Made by a program: the position numbers and the translations under genes. The notes beneath the pieces are model-generated. The model was not told the DNA's origin. It made no database searches and saw only the letters and a list, made by a program, of their open reading frames with translations. Of a stretch of DNA of 64,000 nucleotides, positions 21,533 through 33,720 are shown piece by piece (positions within the stretch are counted from its first letter, which is position 1; each line of letters starts with the position of its first letter). Source of the stretch: Delphinapterus leucas (taxonomy: Eukaryota > Chordata > Mammalia > Artiodactyla > Monodontidae); NCBI RefSeq assembly GCF_002288925.2, contig NW_022098024.1, forward strand, positions 844,797-908,796, read 5' to 3'.

Positions 21533-23495
21533 TTTGCTTATCTTACTGTGTTTGGGGTCTCCTTTTTGCAGGCTGCAGGTTCATAGTTCCCGTCGTTTTT
21601 GGTGTCTGTCCCCAGTGGCTAAGGTTGGTTCAGTGGGCTGTGTAGGCTTCCTGGTGGAGGGGACTAGTGCCTGTGTTTTGGTGGATGAGGCTGGATCTTG
21701 TCTTTCTGGTGGGCAGGTCCACATCTGGTGGTGTGTTTTGGGGTGTCTGTGGACTTATTATGATTTTAGGCAGCCTCTCTGCTAATGTGTGGGGTTGTGT
21801 TCCTCTCTTGCTAGTTGTTTGGCATAGGGTGTCCAGCACTGTAGCTTGCTGGTCGTTGAGTGAAGCTGGGTGCTGGTGTTGAGATGGAGATCTCTGGGAG
21901 ATTTTTGCCATTTGATATTATGTGGAGCTGGGAGGTCTCTTGTGGACCAGTGTCCTGAAGTTGGCTCTCTCACCTCAGAGGCACAGCACTGACTCCTGGC
22001 TGCAGCACCAAGAGCCTTTCATCCACACGGCTCAGAATAAAAGGGAGAAAAAGTAGAAAGAAAGAATTAGTAGAAGTAGAAAGAAAGAAAGAAAGAAGAT
22101 AAAGTAAAATAAAATAAAGTTATTAAAATAAAAAATAATTATTAAGAAAAAAATAAAAAATAAAAAATGGAAGGATAGAACCCTAGGACAAATGGTGGAA
22201 GCAAAGCTATACAGACAAGATCTCACACAGAGACATACACATACACACTCACAAAAAGAGGGAAAGGGGAAAAAATCATAAATCTTGCTCTCGAAGTCTA
22301 CCTCCTCAATTTGGGATGATTCGTTGTCTATCCATGTATTCCACAGATGCAGGGTACATCAAGTTGATTGTGGAGATTTAATCTGCGCTGCTTCTGCGGC
22401 TGCTGGGAGAGATTTCCCTTTCTCTTGTTTGTTCTCACAGCTCACAGGGGCTCAGCTTTGGATTTGACCCCGCCTCTGTGTGTAGGTCGCCGGAGGGCGT
22501 CTTTTCTTCGCTCAGACAGGATGGGGTTAAAGGAGTCGCTGATTAGGGGGCTCCAGCTCACTTAGGCGGGTGGGAGGGAGGGGCACGGAGTGCGGGGCGG
22601 GCCTGCGGCAGCAGAGGCCGGCGTGACGTTGCACCAGCCCGAGGCGCGCCGTGCGTTCTCCCGGGGGAGTTGTCCCTGGATCCCGGGAACCTGGCAGTGG
22701 CGGGCTGCACAGGCTTCCCGGAAGAGGGTGTGGATAGTGACCTGTGCTTGCACACGGGCTTCTTTGTGGCGGCAGCAACAGCCTTAGCGTCTTATGCCCG
22801 TCTCTGGGGTCTGCGCTTTTTGCCGCGGCTTGCACGGGTCTCTTTTACGCAGCGCTCTTAATCCCCTCTCCTTGTGCACCAGGAAACAAAGAGGTAAGAA
22901 AAAGTCTCTTGCCTCTTCGGCAGGTCCAGACTTTTCCCCGGACTCCCTCCTGGCTAGCCGTGGCGCACTAACCCCCTGCAGGCTGTGTTCACGCCGCCAA
23001 CCCCAGTCCTCTCCCGGCTCTCCGACCGAAGCCAGAGCCTCAACTCCCAGCCCCGCCCACCCCGTTGGGTGAGCAGACAAGCCTCTCGGGCTGGTGAGTG
23101 CTGGTCGGCACCGATCCTCTGTGCAGGAATCTCCCCGCTTTGCCCCCCGCACCCCTGTTGGTGTGCTCTCCTCCGCGGCTCCGAAGCTTTCCCCCTTCGC
23201 CACCGGCAGTCTCCGCCCGAAGGGGCTTCTAGTGTGTGGAAATCTTTCCTCCTTCACAGCTCCCTCCCACTGGTGCAGGTCCCGTCCCTATCCTTTTGTC
23301 TCTGAAACATTCTTTTTTCTTTAGTCCTACCCAGGTACGTGGGGGGTTTCTTGCCTTTTGGGAGGTCTGAGGTCTTCTGCCAACATTCAGTAGGTGTTCT
23401 GTAGGATTTGTTCCACGTGTAGATGTATTTCTGGTGTATCTGTGGGGAGGAAGGTGATAGCCGCGTCTTACTCTTCTGCCAGCTTCCTGGAAGCC
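21533..23495 (-). promoter_or_regulatory. L1 5' UTR with CpG-rich promoter region
   Basis: In L1 proteins this leader carries an internal RNA polymerase II promoter. The distal part (about 22480-23330) is GC- and CpG-rich, unlike all flanking DNA. A T-rich patch in L1 sense (plus-strand A-rich, 22035-22170, with aaag and aaaat repeats) separates it from ORF1. A 93-codon open frame on the L1 sense strand (21911 down to 21630) lies upstream of ORF1. Other frames of 60-160 aa in the GC-rich part, on both strands, are CpG-driven shadows. Confidence 0.8.
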
Positions 23496-23508
23496 TGGAT
23501 ACAGTTTT

Positions 23509-23999
23509 GTGTTTACTCTTTCATTTAGTTACAAGCAAACAATAAATTTGCTTCTTAATAGTTTAATGTCTTTTAGTTTCTAGTTTTGTTTTGTTGTTGT
23601 TGTTTTGTTTGTTTTGGGGTTTGTTTGGTTTTGGTCCTGAACTTTTTGTATTCAGATGTTTGGATCATTTCAGTGAACATTAAAATAAAAGAGGACTTCC
23701 CTAAAACCACAATAAACATTTAAAATCAATTTTATAATTTTCCTATTTATTCATTAGGTGTTCTCATAAACTAGACTGTCTACATAAGGCCTGTAATTTT
23801 TGACATTTTTTTTTTTTGCAGAAAAGAATATGGGGGCAGAGTTTTGTGATTTGATATTTCTAAGCTATAATATATAACATGGTTCTGCTAATATTACAAA
23901 AGATGCATGGGAAAAATGAGGAGGTAACAATTATATTTTGCTGTGTCCTGCAATCAATAGGAGACTGAACTCAAGAGACAGACTGTCTGCATTCCCATC
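23509..23999. other. No gene; T/G-rich patch 23583-23634
   Basis: A gtttt/gttg simple repeat lies at 23583-23634. The remainder is AT-rich and unassigned. Confidence 0.5.
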
Positions 24000-24215
24000 C
24001 AGGCTGTAATATTTACTAGTGAAAAAAACGTGAGTAAGTTGCATTAATTCTCTGTGCCTGCCTTTTCTCACGTCTAAAATGAGGTTTATAATAATAGTAA
24101 TACCTAACCAATTAGACTAGGTTGGGAAGTTTAAATTAGTTAATATATGTAAATTGATTATAACGGTCCCTGGCACAAGAAAACACTCAAGAAAAGTTAT
24201 CTGTTATTATTATTT
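24000..24215 (+). repeat. MIR SINE relic
   Basis: Sense MIR order: gagtaagttgcattaattct, ctgtgcctgccttttctcac, taaaatgaggtttataataa, ggtccctggcacaagaaaa. Confidence 0.7.
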
Positions 24216-24929
24216 TGCATCTGGGTTGTAATTAATAGTGATTAGATTTTTTAAACCATGGTGTGAATTATGGCAAAGACTAGAAGCAACTCTTAATCAG
24301 TGGCTTATTCAGTAGCAATTTGGTCTTTTTGAACAATGAAGCTAAAATCATTCTTCTAAAATGTCCTTCTTGTTCAATAGCAGTGAATGAAGTGGGTGTT
24401 TTACAAGGTGAACAGAGGCAGCAACAGGAATTTATACCTGATTGGGACCTGGTGATCATTTTATGGTCCAGATGAGGAAAGTAAAGTATTCAGCATTAGT
24501 AGAGGCTGCCCTGAAACCAGTATCTTCTGATTTTTTTCCACATTGTTTTGCAATAATTAAGGGACCCCTATGCTTCTCTGAATAGTGAGCATTCTCCTAG
24601 CTTGGGGGAAAAAAAGTTTAAACTGAATAAGCAAGATCAAGGTGATTAGGTATGGATTAGTAAGCAGTGTTTTCTAATTAAACAAGGGGAAGAAATTCAT
24701 ACTCTTTTGAAACATATTTTCATACTTTTAGGTCTAGCCAGACCACCCTCTGATCAGCGCACCCACCATCTTTAAAACAAGTTGCTTTCACTAGAATTTC
24801 TCTATTGAATTAATAGCTTCTTTTTGCTATGGTGGGCAGTGGAGGGCCCCAGTGGCCTTAAGCATTGAACGACTAAACTATGGCGTTATCCATTAAATAC
24901 TTCTCATGGAATTCGATAAGCATATATCT
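24216..24929. other. No gene seen
   Basis: Unassigned DNA with no long frame. Confidence 0.5.
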
Positions 24930-25085
24930 AATACTCATACCACATTTTATATATGAATTTATAGATGGAGAAATTTATGCATTCTAAGATTAAATAACCT
25001 ATCCAAGACTAAGCAGCTAACAGAAGATACATGTCCAGGATTAAGTCCAATGTTTCTGATTCCAAAGCCAGATCTCTTTGAAATA
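24930..25085 (-). repeat. MIR SINE relic
   Basis: Diverged inverted MIR: atttatagatggagaaattt, taacctatccaagactaagc, atgtttctgattccaaagcc. Confidence 0.55.
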
Positions 25086-25569
25086 TACTGCATACAGCAC
25101 AATTTCCACCGGTTGGAATTGTGAATGGATTGTCTTCTGACTTTAAAGTTGCAAATAGCAGTTTTCCAAACTCCAAGTTGTATTCATGATAATAGCAATG
25201 TCCCTGGGTAGCAAAAAGAGAATGGAAGCATGTGATTGGAGAGAGTGATTTACCTGACCATTTGATTACCACAGACCACCTGTGCTCACCATAAACTTTC
25301 ATTTCACAATCCTTACTACATTATTTCTAACAGATCATGGATGCAGCCATGTTTTTCAGCAATATTAAGGCAAATAAGAGCATGTTTATTTTACTGATAT
25401 CTCTGGGGATTCAGAGTCATCTTGGCTCTGTATACTAAAATTTCCTGAAGTCCTAACTCCACCACTGTCACTTTGTTACAAAGATTGTCTTGAGAAGTTC
25501 TGAACTGTTTCAAACTGCTTGGGATATCAGTTTTAGGCTTTGGTCTTTTTTTTGGTGACCCTTTTTATT
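25086..25569. other. No gene seen
   Basis: A 97-aa minus frame (25009-25302) starts in unassigned DNA and ends within the MIR. It has no recognisable domain. Confidence 0.5.
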
Positions 25570-26245
25570 TTACTTTGTTATTTTATTTTATTTTTTATTG
25601 AGATATAATTGACATATAACCTTATATTAGTTTCAGGTATATAAGATAGTAATTTGATATCTGTGTATATTGCAAAATGATCACTGAGGTAAGGCTAGGC
25701 AACATCCATCACCACACATAGGTGCAAATTTTTTTTCTTGTGATGAGAACTTTTAAGATCTATTTTCTTAGCACCTTTCAAATATAAAATACAATATTAA
25801 CGATAGTCAACATGCTATACGTTACATCCCCAGGACTTATTTATTTATACCGGAAGTTTGTACCTTTTAACCACCTTCACCCAATTTTGCTCACCCCCTA
25901 TCCCACCATCTCTGGTAACTACCAGTCTCTTCTCTGTATCTATGAGTTTGCTGGTTTGTTTATTTGTTTTTTAAGATTCCACATGTAAGTGAGATTATAG
26001 AGATTTGTCTTTCTCTGTCTGACTTATTTCACTTAGCATAATGTCCTCAAGGTCCGTCCATGTTGTTGCAAAAGGCAAGATTTCCTTCTCTTTAACAGTT
26101 GAATAATATTCCATTATATATCACATTCTTTTAGCCATTCATCCACTGATGGACACCTAGTTTGCTTCCATGTCTTGGCTGTTGTAAATAATGCTTCAAT
26201 GAACTTGGAGTTGCACATATCTTTTTGAATTAATGTTCTTCATAT
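25570..26245 (-). mobile_element. Older L1, 3' end
   Basis: It starts with the L1 3'-terminal type tttattgagatataattgac, runs through the 3' UTR (gtttcaggtatataagat, tggtaactaccagtctctt) and into the ORF2 C-terminal antisense (ctgacttatttcacttagc, ccattcatccactgatggac). Its 3' UTR differs from that of the young copies, so it belongs to an older L1 lineage. No open frame and no target duplication found. Confidence 0.85.
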
Positions 26246-26300
26246 TTTAAAAAGATAAAAGTCTTTCACTAAGTATTTATGAAAAATTTCAGTGCCTGTG

Positions 26301-26330
26301 TATACACACACACACACACACACACATATA
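26301..26330. repeat. (CA)n microsatellite
   Basis: About 11 CA units, then TA. Confidence 0.95.
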
Positions 26331-26979
26331 TTACAAATATATGTAGACTCTATCTTGGTGATGTCTAGTATACACAGTAGATGCTACTCAAATATGATTT
26401 TTCACACTTTTCTAAATGTTGAAAATGGAGGTTTTAGGAATCCAAAAGCATAATGATTATAACTAGACCACAACAATATTTGGAATATCAGTTTCTCTCT
26501 TTAGCAATTCACATAACTTCTCTCAGTTTAGTCTAGTGTCATACTGGCTATCACACACTCAGAGCCTGGGGCTTACCCTATCTACCTGAGACTAGTTTAT
26601 AATGTTATTGCATCACTTGGGCACAGGATAGCAACATGATCATTCGGAGAGGCCAGTATTTTCAGCAGACTCTCTAAAGCAGGGAAGGAAGGAACAGTAT
26701 TACTCTGTGCCATGGCTTTGGTGTCATAATACCTGAAACGAGAGGCCGTCTACCCTGCAGCCACTCATGGTTATACTACTAGAAGAAGTAGATTAGTCAT
26801 TTGCAGCTGAAACTAAGAAGACTTAGGTGTGTTCCTTTTTCTGTGAGAGAAGATTTGCATTTCTAATTTGTGTGATATTGGATTCATTTTTCCATAAAAA
26901 CCATTAATTAGGATTGCAGGGGTTGCTGGATCAGATACCCATGTTCTGATGACATACATTATTGTTGACGTCTCTCTAT
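26331..26979. other. No gene seen
   Basis: Unassigned DNA without notable frames. Confidence 0.5.
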
Positions 26980-27515
26980 AGCTTTAAGTAACAGAAAAAC
27001 CCCAATCCAAATCAGCAGCAGCAAGTGGGATTTATTGGCTCACAAAACTGAAACAGTTTGGAGATAGAGCTGGTCCCTACTGAGGCTTGTAACTGCCATT
27101 CAGTGACATCCTCACCATGTCTTGTCAGGGTCTGTTTCATTTCCAGGCTCCAGAATGTTTTGCACACCCACCCATACAGCTCCAAGGAAGGAGAGAGGAG
27201 AGTCCCAGCAGACTGGTGCTCAGATGTTTAGATTCCATCTCTTTCATTGGCCCAAACTGGATCCTGCATCCATTCCTGAACAAACTACTGTAGCTGGAGG
27301 GGATGCAACATGAGGATTAGCTTAGACCAATAAGGCTCCACCCTTGAAGCTAGGAATGGGGTCAGTCTCCACCAAAAGTAAGGTTGTAACACAACGGTAT
27401 AGAAGTAATTTACCAAAAGGAAATTCCACGCTTGCTGGCAGAAAAAATGGAAGCCAAGGAGGCAGCCAGTAAATGCCTACACAGATGCAATCCCATCTAT
27501 CCTGCATGAAGTTGA
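26980..27515. repeat. Ancient dispersed repeat, family not assigned
   Basis: Words such as gggatttattggctcacaaa near the left and tagcttagaccaataaggct near the right are in the order of an old mammalian dispersed repeat. I do not recall its name with certainty. No coding content. Confidence 0.4.
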
Positions 27516-27989
27516 AGTGTTTACCCAGAAATGAAGCGTAGACAGTATCCCTTTGGAGTGACTACCCTGAAAACCTTGAGACTGCAAACTCTGGGCACCA
27601 GTATGTCAAATAATTCAAGATCCAGATCAAAGGAGGATAAAGAGTGTTGATGTTTTCTGCCCAATAGAACCCTTAGCAATATCAAAGGGCTTTGAAGATG
27701 GGAACTACTGTATTATTTTTATCATAAACCCAAGATGGATTTCTGTTTCTCTGGAAAGTGTTCTTTTGAGCAGGGAAGGTCATGATTGTTTCATTTTGTC
27801 ATCTTCTGACCTCCCTCCCCCAACCCCTTTCTGGCTTTCCTCAGAGTCTGAGACTTGCAGGGGAACCAAGGCAATGGAAACGTCTTCTGCAGGTTACTCT
27901 AAATATGGAAAAACCCTAGATTCTGAGTATAGTGACTATGCTGGGGGCAAACTGAACATCAGAACAAATATTAAGACATTGGAGTAGTG
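27516..27989. other. No gene seen
   Basis: A 73-aa plus frame at 27766-27987 shows no domain, and its start lacks a supporting context. Confidence 0.5.
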
Positions 27990-28145
27990 TCGTGTAATAG
28001 AAAAACCCAGGCTTTGAGGTTAGATTTGAATTCTAATGCCAGTTTCATCCATAATTAAGGCATGGCTTTCCTCAGGCTCAGTTTCCTCATCTATAAATGG
28101 GAATCATATTACATGCATCGTGGAGGTGGAGGATTAAATGTGATA
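27990..28145 (+). repeat. MIR SINE relic
   Basis: Sense order: gtgtaatagaaaaacccagg, ctttgaggttagatttgaat, ctcagtttcctcatctataa, ggattaaatgtgatatg. A (TAGA)n microsatellite follows at 28150-28177. Confidence 0.75.
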
Positions 28146-28329
28146 TGTATAGATGGGTAGATAGATAGATAGATAGGAGCAATAGCCACTATACAAGAAA
28201 TGAGCAGTATTCATTTCTTAATCTTCCTTTATTCTTTATTTTCTAGTTTTTAGAAAATGTTTTGAGGCCATACTTGTGTGCCACCTCTGGCTTAACTACT
28301 AACAATAAAAATAATACCTAACATATATT

Positions 28330-28490
28330 AAACACAGTCAGTACAATAGTTAAGAAAATAGACTATGAAGCCAGGTGCCTGGGTTTGAGCACAAACTCTT
28401 CCATTTGACTCACTGGTGACATTGAGCAAATTACTTAACTTCTCTCTGTGCTTCAGTTTTCTCATCTATAAAATGGTGACAGAAAAAGAT
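28330..28490 (+). repeat. MIR SINE relic
   Basis: Sense order: cagtacaatagttaagaaaa, agccaggtgcctgggtttga, aaattacttaacttctctct, tctataaaatggtgac. Confidence 0.8.
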
Positions 28491-28700
28491 CTGACATTTA
28501 TAGAAATGCTAGGCATTCTTCTAAACCTTGCTATGTATGAACTCAGTTATCTTCCCAATAACCCCACGTAGTGGTACAATTACTATCGCTATTTTACAAA
28601 CGAGGAAATTGAAACACAGAAAGGTTTAAAAACTTACCCAAGTGATGGAGCTGAGATAAAAATCCAGACAATGAGTCTCTGAAGTCACTTTGTTAACCAC
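28491..28700 (-). repeat. MIR SINE relic, head-to-head with previous
   Basis: Inverted order directly after the sense MIR: tgctaggcattcttctaaac, attttacaaacgaggaaatt, gtgatggagctgagataaaa. The two make a loose inverted pair. Confidence 0.7.
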
Positions 28701-31445
28701 TAACTCTATTATTATATAACTTCACCTCAAAACTCTTCTCAAGTATTATCTCATTTAATTCACTCAAAACTGAGACATTCTAAGACATTGCTTCTACAGT
28801 ACTTCTAACTTTCAGAGACTGAGGAACACTGAGCTGAAACAAATAGCTCAGGTTCACAAAGCTGGTATGTTACTGCCTAGTTTTAAAACCTATATTCAGA
28901 AAATCTAAACCCCATAGCCTCTATTTTAATGAGAAGCTGGAGACTGAGAATTTTGCACAAATACTCATAGCCCCCTGGTCTAATGGGAGCATTTGAAGTT
29001 CAGCAGAATTCTCTTCTCTCCCACACTACTCCCATAATATGCCTTGTTACCTAATATGTATTTGGGGCTTTTGTCACTGGGTTCTCCCTTCACGCCCCTA
29101 CATCTTCACTGTCGCTGGTCTGTGGTGTCAGAAGGGCTGTTTGTGCAGCCTGATTGGAGTGATTGGCAGAGGGTGGGTTTTCGCTGGTAACTCCCAAAGT
29201 TTTTCTGTGCCAAGACTTGCCTGGCAGCAAGAAGTTTTAAGTGGTTGCAAGAAAAAAAAAGAATATATATATATATATTTAACCATGAACTGTACCTTTT
29301 GCATTCACCCACTCACATTTTTTATAACACTTTGGTTCACTGCCTTTAAAATTAATGCATACACATCATGGCTGGTGGGAATATACAGAAAATTGCATGG
29401 AAGATATTAAAGAGTATTTATGGATCTTATCACCTAAAGACAGCTGTGGCTAACATTCAGTGTTTGTTATAGTTTGTCCAGCCTCTTTGATGTATGTGTT
29501 CATGCATGACGTATATAAAATGATGTATTCTGTGATCTGAATCAGTTCAGACACGAACAGGAATTGCTTGATTTTTACTGAGTGGTTACCCCAGTTAAGT
29601 CATGTTAACTCTTTTATCCCTAGAAGATAGTACATCCCTTAGTAGCACCTTGGACAGTCTTTCATATTTGAAATAGTTAATGAAAAGTTTATTTAGTTTA
29701 AAAAACTCTAATCTCACATTCAAAAGCTTTCCTCCCCCCCGCTCCCCCATGAAAGCCAGGAAGGAGAGGAAGAGGGGAGAGTAAAAGACAGAAGTCTCTG
29801 AATTACGTAGATACTGTAGTTCTCCCAAAAATAGCTGCTGAAGGGTATTAATCACTTGCTAAATAAAATACACACACCTTTTTCAATTTGCCATTTGCCT
29901 CTTCGAGTTGGTATAATTATTTTATAATATTGAAATAATTATAAAGTGTTACATGGAACCAAATCTAGCAAAATTTTCCTATGAATTCTACCTTCCCCAT
30001 CCTAAAAAGAGAAAACATGCCTCTGAAGTCACATCCTTTACCACTACCTCTGTCATTATGTATCTGTACTTCTAAGTCCTTTCCATATATTGTCTCATCT
30101 CATCCACCTAAATTAAAACAATATAAGGCATTGCTTCTATTAGTACTTCTAAAGAACTCCTAGGTTTTTGGTTTAAGACATTTTATTCTACATTTAGCTC
30201 TGTAATATATTTGGGAGTTGGAGCATCGGAGCATTGGAGTTTCCTGCTCTGTTCAGGAGAAATATGTGACCAGCTTGGTTTTGCTCTTTTGTTAATAAAA
30301 GTGTCTCTCTTCTTTAATGCTTGGAGAATGTTTTATTCACCTATAGGTCTGGATTATTGGCTCTCTGACAGGAGACTACTCACTGGGTAGGCTGATCCAG
30401 TTCACTAAGGTGAGCATAGATGCTTTTGACAGAACTCATTAATTTCATATCAATTACTTATGAATTTTTACTAAATCTTACCATAAGGCAAATTGTAAAG
30501 AAGCATGTTAGAAAAACAAATGTCAGGGCCAGAAAACCAAGGAAAGTAACAAAAATAAAGCACTTACTTCCAGCAAACAGCCCTAGCCAGATATAAAATA
30601 AAGACAAAAAGGGATGAAATTTAATAAGCAGGTTCAACTCTTAGGAAGTCAAGTGGTGAACTTTCTGAAAGTACAAAGTAGTAAAATAAAAAAGCAGAAT
30701 ACTAGAGGCATTTGCCACTACTTACGAAAAAGATGTAGCCAAAGCAAATGCTGCTCAGTGAGTGTCTGGAACATTCAAAAGTTGAAGAATGACAGCGTCT
30801 GCAAAGCACAAGCAGAGACGTTGGTGGCCAGGGTGCCCCTAGTTTCCAAAGTATCAACAGCAGCTTGGGAATTCCCTAGGAAACATAGGCTTTAGCGATT
30901 ATAGCAAGAGGCAAAAGCTGCTGGCACAGTTATAAAATGCCTACTCACAAGAGAATGAGCAAATAGTTTTACCAGGTAAAGTTTCCCCCAGCTCACCATG
31001 AAGCTGCTATAGATATGGGACAAAAAAAAAAAAAAAAAAAGAAAACCAAGAGACTTTTAATACTCTGGATGAAAATATACTATACCTCAATAAGTGGCTG
31101 CCGCTTTTGCAAATTTTAAGGATTAATAAAATACAATTATCTTGAAAGTCACTCTGCTTGAAGAGATCCTATACACGGTTGCATTTTTTCCCAGACAAAT
31201 GGTAAAATAAATGGAAATAACCTACTGATGGAAGATGTCTCCCAACTGACAATAAACTAACAGGTGGTGGTCTCCAGGGAGACCTAAGTTGATTGACATT
31301 CTGGCAAAGCTTATACAAGGAAGGGTTTCTCTGCCTGCCACAAGTGAGCATCACTGAGTCACTGCAATAGACTTTGGCAACATCAAATGCTAAATTTCAG
31401 GAATAAAGATTCTTGGATGAACTATTATAGCTGATAAAATAAAAT
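28701..31445. other. No gene seen in 2.7 kb
   Basis: It contains a short alternating TA tract (29262-29279), C-rich words near 29732-29749, and an A run at 31022-31041. Frames of 123 aa (29039), 86 aa (29595, minus) and 93 aa (30614) have no recognisable domain. I considered the A run as the tail of a processed pseudogene ending at 31040, but the upstream sequence matches no gene I know. Confidence 0.5.
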
Positions 31446-31494
31446 ATATTTTATTTTATTTCATTTATTTTATTTTATTTTATTTTTTTATTTT
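31446..31494. repeat. (TTTTA)n microsatellite
   Basis: Pentanucleotide repeat with minor interruptions. Confidence 0.9.
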
Positions 31495-31576
31495 CTGGGA
31501 GTTGGAATGGTGCTTTGAACCCTTGAGAGAATTGGCATGGAATTCATTACACTTCTGAAATCCTGAAGGATTGCAT

Positions 31577-32003
31577 TGTTATGGGCTGAATTGTGTTCCT
31601 TCAAAATTGACACGTTGAAGTCTTAACCGCCACCCCCCCACCCCCCCAACACCCCCCACCCCCATCCCCAGTACCTCAGAGTGTATGCATTTGGAGATAA
31701 GGTCATAAAGAGGTGATTAATTTAAAGTGAGGTCATTAAGGTGGGCCCTAATCCAATATGGCTGGTGTCCTTATAAGAAGAAGATACCTGAACACAGAGA
31801 CAGAGAGATACCCAACATATGCATGAATAAAGGAATGATGATATGAGGGCACAGTGGGAAGGAAGGCAGCTTCAGAAGAAGCCAAACCTGCCAACACCCT
31901 GATCTTGAACTTCCAGCCTTCAGAATTGTGAGTAAATAAATTTCTGTTGTTTAAACCAGCCAGTTTGTGATATTTAGTTATGACAACTCAGAAAATGAAT
32001 ACA
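31577..32003 (+). mobile_element. MLT1-type MaLR solo LTR
   Basis: It opens tgttatgggctgaattgtgt and continues with the family order: acacgttgaagtctt, cccagtacctcagagtg, ggtgggccctaatccaat, ggtgtccttataagaaga, aattgtgagtaaataaattt (polyadenylation signal) and ccagccagtttgtgatat, ending near ataca. It is an old endogenous-retrovirus-like LTR with no internal region. A C-rich block has grown in its 5' part at 31628-31670. Confidence 0.85.
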
Positions 32004-33544
32004 TATACCTATTCCAATGGAAGACATTGGAAAGAGCAATGATGGCAAAACTTCAACTCCACCCAGGCCTGAGGATGACATCTAGCTGAGAAAAAGCAGG
32101 AAAAAAAAAAGGCAAGAATGTAAATTTCTTTAGACAATTTAAGAATGTTGAATTCTTTTTGTGCTTTAGCACATAAGAACAAGATAATTTCCTTTGGACT
32201 TGAATTTACAACAGCAAAGGGATTTAATATTGAATTTATTTATTTGCAGTAATTTGATTTGAGGAAGGGATTTAATTTCTACTTTGGGGCATCTCTATGT
32301 TATAGACATTTTATGATGAGTATCTTCTTTTATCAGCTAATCTTACTGTAGAACTTCTGAAGGCCTTTAAGTGGAATGTGGCTGGCCTTAATTTGAGATA
32401 GGAATTAAAAAGGCATGAATTTTATTTTTGAGTTTAGTGTGGGATTGGGGGTGATTTAATTAATGTGCACGGAATGTTCCATTCCATAGCTTTCTGGAGG
32501 CAAAATGTACTCTGCGCACCAGAGAAATACCCAAAGGGACAGTGATCAAATACCCACACACACACAGGGACATACATACACGCACATAAATATTGGAAAT
32601 ATAACAAGATGGACTTCTCAGATGGTTGGAAGTACTACTTTGGTAAGCTACTTTTTTGGGAGGGGTGTTGGTGACTCCCTGAGTTGTATACTGAGAACAA
32701 ACACTTAAATTTTCTTCTGAGGAGACTAGATACAGCTAACTATAGTGTTTGATTAGATGGTGAGTTTGCAACTTTGGAACCTGAGCTGAATTTCTCAGTG
32801 AAATAAAAGAGAGCCTGCAAACTGTAAGTACTTGTCCTCTTTTGCCACCCTCTGCCTTTACTCCACATAGCATTTATCCTTCCCTCCAAATAAGTATTAA
32901 AAATATTAGTGAAATAAGAGTTTAAATGGGTATGAGACTACTAGCCTGCCTGGGGTGTAAATATGGACTGGGCCTTCCCTGACTCTGAGATTTTCAAATG
33001 AAAGAGCCCTTGTGGAGGTGGTTAGATACTAAAAGACAATCTTTCTTTAAACAAATCGTGTCATGAAGCCTAAACACAACTCAGGCAGACTATATAGTTT
33101 GACAGAGTAGGAGCCAGAGTAGGTAGCTATTATTTACTGTTTGAATCATGAGTGTAAGAATTTTTCTTTTTAAATTAATTTCCAGACAAGGAATCCAATA
33201 TAACACAGTCTAAGGCTTTAAGGGAGGATATATGGAGATGGGAAAAAGGGGTAGGTATTTTAAAGTCAAGAAACCCAAACCTTCTCTGACATAGCAGAAT
33301 AGCTGAGAACGGTTTGTTTGGTGGCTTCCAGTCTTATCAAAAAGGTAAGCCCTGGGCTGCGTGGAGGCAGATTGTCTAGCAGAAGACCCCGTTTTGCTCA
33401 TCTGGGATTTATGATGTGCTGTTCCCACTAGGTCATATCTGAAGATCTCCATTCAGGATAATTACAGCAAATTCAAATCTGCATTATAAGTCAGGCTGTA
33501 CTAGACAGCGAGCTCAGGGTTTAAATAACTACTCTGTTGAGGCC
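32004..33544. other. No gene seen
   Basis: Unassigned DNA with a small CA-rich patch near 32553-32590. Frames up to 80 aa are unsupported. Confidence 0.5.
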
Positions 33545-33720
33545 CTGTTTTGTTAGTCTTCATATCAGCACTATGAGATGAGTTAATTTAATACCCCAAA
33601 TTATAGATGAGAAACTTGTACCTAAGGAAGTTAATAACATATCTAAATTCATATAATTAATAAGGAGCATAGCTTGTAACTGAAACTTGTCGCATCCTAA
33701 AGTGTGTCACTTACCAAGAC
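33545..33720 (-). repeat. MIR SINE relic
   Basis: Inverted order, diverged: gatgagttaatttaataccc, aaattatagatgagaaactt and gcatcctaaagtgtgtcac. Confidence 0.5.

Larger units (their letters stand above)
16372..23495 (-). mobile_element. Full-length LINE-1, inactivated
   Basis: In sense order on the minus strand it has a 5' UTR of about 2 kb starting aggcttccaggaagctgg, ORF1 (21532 down to 20639), a 58-bp spacer, ORF2 (20580 down to 16752), a 3' UTR of about 370 bp and an A tail. A 13-bp target duplication, tggatacagtttt, is at 16250-16262 and 23496-23508. At about 7.1 kb it matches the expected length of a complete mammalian L1. Both ORFs are broken, so it cannot move by itself. Its 3' UTR is shared with the fragments at 9045, 12332 and 56668, making one recent L1 lineage in this genome. 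The 5' UTR still has many CpGs. Confidence 0.96.

Noticed and set aside
20805..21785. 326-aa plus-strand frame resembling a membrane protein
   Set aside because: Antisense of L1 ORF1 and leader; its hydrophobic look comes from reading Lys/Glu codons backwards.
22527..23324. Cluster of GC-rich 60-160 aa frames on both strands
   Set aside because: They lie in the CpG-rich L1 5' UTR; overlapping frames in many phases are expected there.
30540..31041. Possible processed pseudogene ending at the A run 31022-31041
   Set aside because: No known gene recognised upstream, no target duplication found; the 93-aa frame is not convincing.
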